The notes under the pieces are model-generated. The model was not told the origin of the DNA, made no database searches, and was given only the letters and a program-made list of their open reading frames with translations. The position numbers and the translations under genes were made by a program. From the NCBI GenBank assembly GCA_022839445.1, contig JALHFC010000059.1:8416-15898 (forward strand): a stretch of DNA of 7,483 nucleotides. The letters run 5' to 3'. This document shows, piece after piece, positions 5,662 through 7,483 of the stretch; position 1 is the stretch's first letter; each line of letters opens with the position of its first letter. Source of the DNA: Pelotomaculum sp. (GTDB lineage Bacteria; Bacillota; Desulfotomaculia; Desulfotomaculales; Pelotomaculaceae).

Positions 5662-6909
5662 ATGAGAGTCCTAATGTTGTCCTGGGAGTACCCGCCCAAA
5701 AGTGTGGGCGGCCTGGCCCAGCACGTGTATGACCTGACCTGCGCTCTTGCGAAGGACGGTGTAGAAGTACATTTGATTGCTTCCGGCGGGAAAAAGGCGC
5801 CTTCTTTTGAACGGGTACATGGAGTGAATGTATACAGGGTAGAGCCTTACCGGGTGTCCTCGCCCGACTTTGTCACCTGGGTGGCGCAGTTTAACGTTGC
5901 TGTACTGGAAAGGGTTTTCCCCATCCTGGCGGAAACCGGAAAGTTTCACGTGTTGCATGCTCATGACTGGCTGGTGGCCTACGCTGCCAGAGCCATCAAA
6001 CATGCCATAAGGTTGCCTCTGGTGGTTACCATTCACGCTACGGAATACGGAAGAAATCACGGTTTACATAATGATACCCAAAGACATATCAGCGATATAG
6101 AGTGGTGGTTGACATACGAGGCCTGGCGGGTGATCTGCTGCAGCCGTTATATGGAAGGTGAAATAAGGCATGTGTTTCAATTACCGCAGGACAAGGTGTC
6201 TATAATTCCCAACGGGGTTGACGTGGCAAACTTTAAGACTAAAAGCGGGAGCGTAAAACGCAGTGAATACGCTGCTCCGGATGAAAAAATTGTATTTTAC
6301 GTAGGCAGGCTGGTCAAGGAAAAAGGGGTGCAGGTATTACTGGATGCAGTTCCTGAAATACTGGCCGGTCATCCTAATACTAAGTTTGTCATTGCCGGAA
6401 AAGGGCCGCACCTCGATTCTTTAAAATTTCAGGCGGCGGCTTTAGGGGTTGCCAACAGGGTGTATTTCACCGGGTACATCAATGATGAAGTCAGAAACAG
6501 CCTTTATAGCTGGTCGGATGTGGCGGTGTTTCCAAGTTTGTACGAGCCTTTCGGCATTGTGGCGCTGGAGGCAATGGCCGCCCGGACCCCGGTGATCGTG
6601 GCGGATTGCGGGGGCATCAGCGAAATTGTAAAGGACGGCGAGGACGGCCTAAAAGCCAATACCGGCAGCAGTCACTCCTTGGCCCAAAATGTGCTGGCCA
6701 TATTAAAGGATCCCCGGCTTGGTGATCAACTAAAAGAAAACGCGTACAGTCGGGTTCTGAACGAATTTAACTGGCAAAATATCGCCCGGCAAACAGCCGA
6801 AGTCTACCGGGAGGTACAGGAAGCGCACCGTAGCGCACCGTGGGTTGCGTCCGAAAGACAAGGCGGGATATTCGAACGCTTTAACCGTTTGTTTGAAAGG
6901 TACTCTTAA
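5662..6909 (+). CDS. GT4-family glycosyltransferase, glycogen-synthase-like
   Basis: The 415-residue protein is full length for a GT-B retaining glycosyltransferase. The N-terminal acceptor half begins MRVLMLSWEYPPKSVGGLAQ, with the glycine-rich loop at 14-18, HAHDW at 99-103, and the HATEYGRN...HISDIEWWLTYEAW block at 125-155. The C-terminal nucleotide-sugar half has IIPNGVD (181-187), FYVGRLVKEKGVQ (212-224), and the E-x7-E motif EPFGIVALE (Glu295, Glu303), followed by CGGISEIV (316-323). Enzymes of this shape are often annotated as glycogen synthase, and the CBM25 neighbour supports alpha-glucan synthesis from ADP- or UDP-glucose. Mannosyl or sucrose-synthase-like activity is not excluded. 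AGGAGG at 5644-5649 is 12 bases from the ATG at 5662, a long spacing; the in-frame GTG at 5650 abuts the site and is rejected. A 10-bp tandem repeat lies at 6822-6841. The nucleotidyltransferase gene follows after 87 bases with no terminator, so the two are probably cotranscribed. Confidence 0.9.
   Translation: MRVLMLSWEYPPKSVGGLAQHVYDLTCALAKDGVEVHLIASGGKKAPSFERVHGVNVYRVEPYRVSSPDFVTWVAQFNVAVLERVFPILAETGKFHVLHAHDWLVAYAARAIKHAIRLPLVVTIHATEYGRNHGLHNDTQRHISDIEWWLTYEAWRVICCSRYMEGEIRHVFQLPQDKVSIIPNGVDVANFKTKSGSVKRSEYAAPDEKIVFYVGRLVKEKGVQVLLDAVPEILAGHPNTKFVIAGKGPHLDSLKFQAAALGVANRVYFTGYINDEVRNSLYSWSDVAVFPSLYEPFGIVALEAMAARTPVIVADCGGISEIVKDGEDGLKANTGSSHSLAQNVLAILKDPRLGDQLKENAYSRVLNEFNWQNIARQTAEVYREVQEAHRSAPWVASERQGGIFERFNRLFERYS
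6822..6841 (+). repeat. Perfect 10-bp tandem duplication inside the glycosyltransferase gene
   Basis: AGCGCACCGT is present twice head to tail (6822-6831 and 6832-6841), coding part of EAHRSAPW near the C-terminus. Ten is not a multiple of three, so gain or loss of one copy shifts the frame of the last 25 or so codons. With one copy removed the frame would stay open to a TGA at 6929-6931. Confidence 0.85.
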
Positions 6910-6996
6910 TAGGCTTAAAAATAACGTATGAAATGCGTAACAGTTTAATGGTATCCTTGCGCTTTTAAATTATTAAAAAAAGGGGGTTCCAGTTTT

Positions 6997-7483
6997 ATGA
7001 AAGCTATAATCATGGCCGGAGGAGAGGGCTCACGCTTGAGACCTCTAACCTGTGGCAGGCCAAAACCGATGGTCCCGGTCGGTCTTAAACCGGCCGATCA
7101 TGACACATATTATTGAGCTTTTATTAAAACATGGGATTACTGACATAGGCGTAACCCTCCAGTATATGCCGGAAGCCATCCGGGACTGTTTTGGCAACGG
7201 TTCTGAATATGGCGTCAATTTGCGTTATTTTGTGGAAGATACGCCTTTGGGTACCGCCGGAAGTGTTAAAAACGCTTCCGGTTTTCTTGATGAAACTTTT
7301 TTGGTTATCAGCGGAGATGCCCTAACTGACCTGGAACTGTCGAAGGCCCTGGAATTTCACAAAAAACAGGGCGCCCTTGCAACCCTTGTCCTAACCAGGG
7401 TAGACTGTCCCCTGGAATATGGTGTTGTGATAACCTCCCCTGATGGCAGGATAACACAATTTCTGGAAAAACCGGGCTGGGGG
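6997..7483 (+). pseudogene. Sugar-phosphate nucleotidyltransferase, frameshifted and cut by window end
   Basis: The ATG at 6997 (AGGGGG ten bases upstream) opens MKAIIMAGGEGSRLRPLT, the GGxGxRLxPLT nucleotide-binding signature of NDP-sugar pyrophosphorylases, then CGRPKPMVPV. After this the frame runs into a TGA at 7114-7116, giving only 39 residues. The family sequence continues in another frame from 7085: LNRPIMTHIIELLLKHG, then YFVEDTPLGTAGSVKNA, the metal-site segment VISGDALTDLEL, PLEYGVV and FLEKPGWG at the window edge. The break coincides with a tandem GGTC-GGTC at 7077-7084; removing one copy restores PVLNRP exactly. The family makes GDP-mannose or NDP-glucose from sugar 1-phosphate and NTP, and in Firmicutes is often fused to a C-terminal phosphomannomutase domain, which would lie outside this window. 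An ATG at 7100 could restart translation but would lack the nucleotide-binding loop. It probably shares a transcript with the glycosyltransferase. Confidence 0.85.

Noticed and set aside
5671..6060. 129-codon minus-strand open frame inside the glycosyltransferase gene
   Set aside because: It lies opposite conserved GT4 motifs and has no family resemblance.

Overview
The window reads as a piece of a Gram-positive, anaerobe-type chromosome. My best guess is Clostridia of the Peptococcaceae / Desulfotomaculum-Pelotomaculum kind. The reasons are strong AGGAGG-type ribosome sites, several TTG starts, a fused ADP-forming acyl-CoA synthetase, a family-25 carbohydrate-binding protein beside a GT4 glycosyltransferase and a sugar-nucleotidyltransferase, and a long GGGGACGGTTC palindrome of a kind I associate with these genomes. 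The taxonomy rests on memory of protein families, not on a search.

Layout: (a) 1-90 is the C-terminal end of a membrane protein. (b) 261-1208 encodes a macro domain fused to an SGNH/GDSL hydrolase domain. Its reading frame ends early, and the lost C-terminal helix is still readable out of frame at 1208-1288, so the catalytic Asp-His block has been deleted. (c) 1296-1595 on the minus strand is an AT-rich small hypothetical gene with a good sigma-A-type promoter. (d) 1605-1984 is a gene-free, AT-rich stretch with that promoter and a strong plus-strand terminator that has no obvious gene in front of it. (e) 1985-4081 is a complete ADP-forming acyl-CoA synthetase, with both catalytic histidines visible. 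(f) 4080-4147 is a perfect 32-bp-arm palindrome starting inside its stop codon. (g) 4239-4457 and 4514-4990 are two small cysteine-containing proteins, both with TTG starts. The second has an HExxH metal-site motif. A terminator follows at 5072-5118. (h) 5213-5590 is a stand-alone CBM25-type starch/glycogen-binding protein, a terminator, then a GT4 glycogen-synthase-like glycosyltransferase (5662-6909), then the start of a sugar-phosphate nucleotidyltransferase (6997 to the window end) broken by a 4-bp tandem duplication.

How the genes may work together: the right-hand block (CBM25 protein, GT4 enzyme, nucleotidyltransferase) looks like an intracellular alpha-glucan or activated-sugar module, with no secretion signals. 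The acyl-CoA synthetase is a self-contained energy-conserving enzyme (acyl-CoA + ADP + Pi to acid + ATP + CoA). The small genes have no assigned function.

The most notable theme is local damage. One gene has an internal deletion, another has a 4-bp duplication frameshift, and a 10-bp tandem duplication lies near the end of the GT4 gene. This could be real gene decay or assembly/sequencing error; the window alone cannot decide. I saw no tRNA, rRNA, CRISPR array, complete insertion sequence or phage gene.
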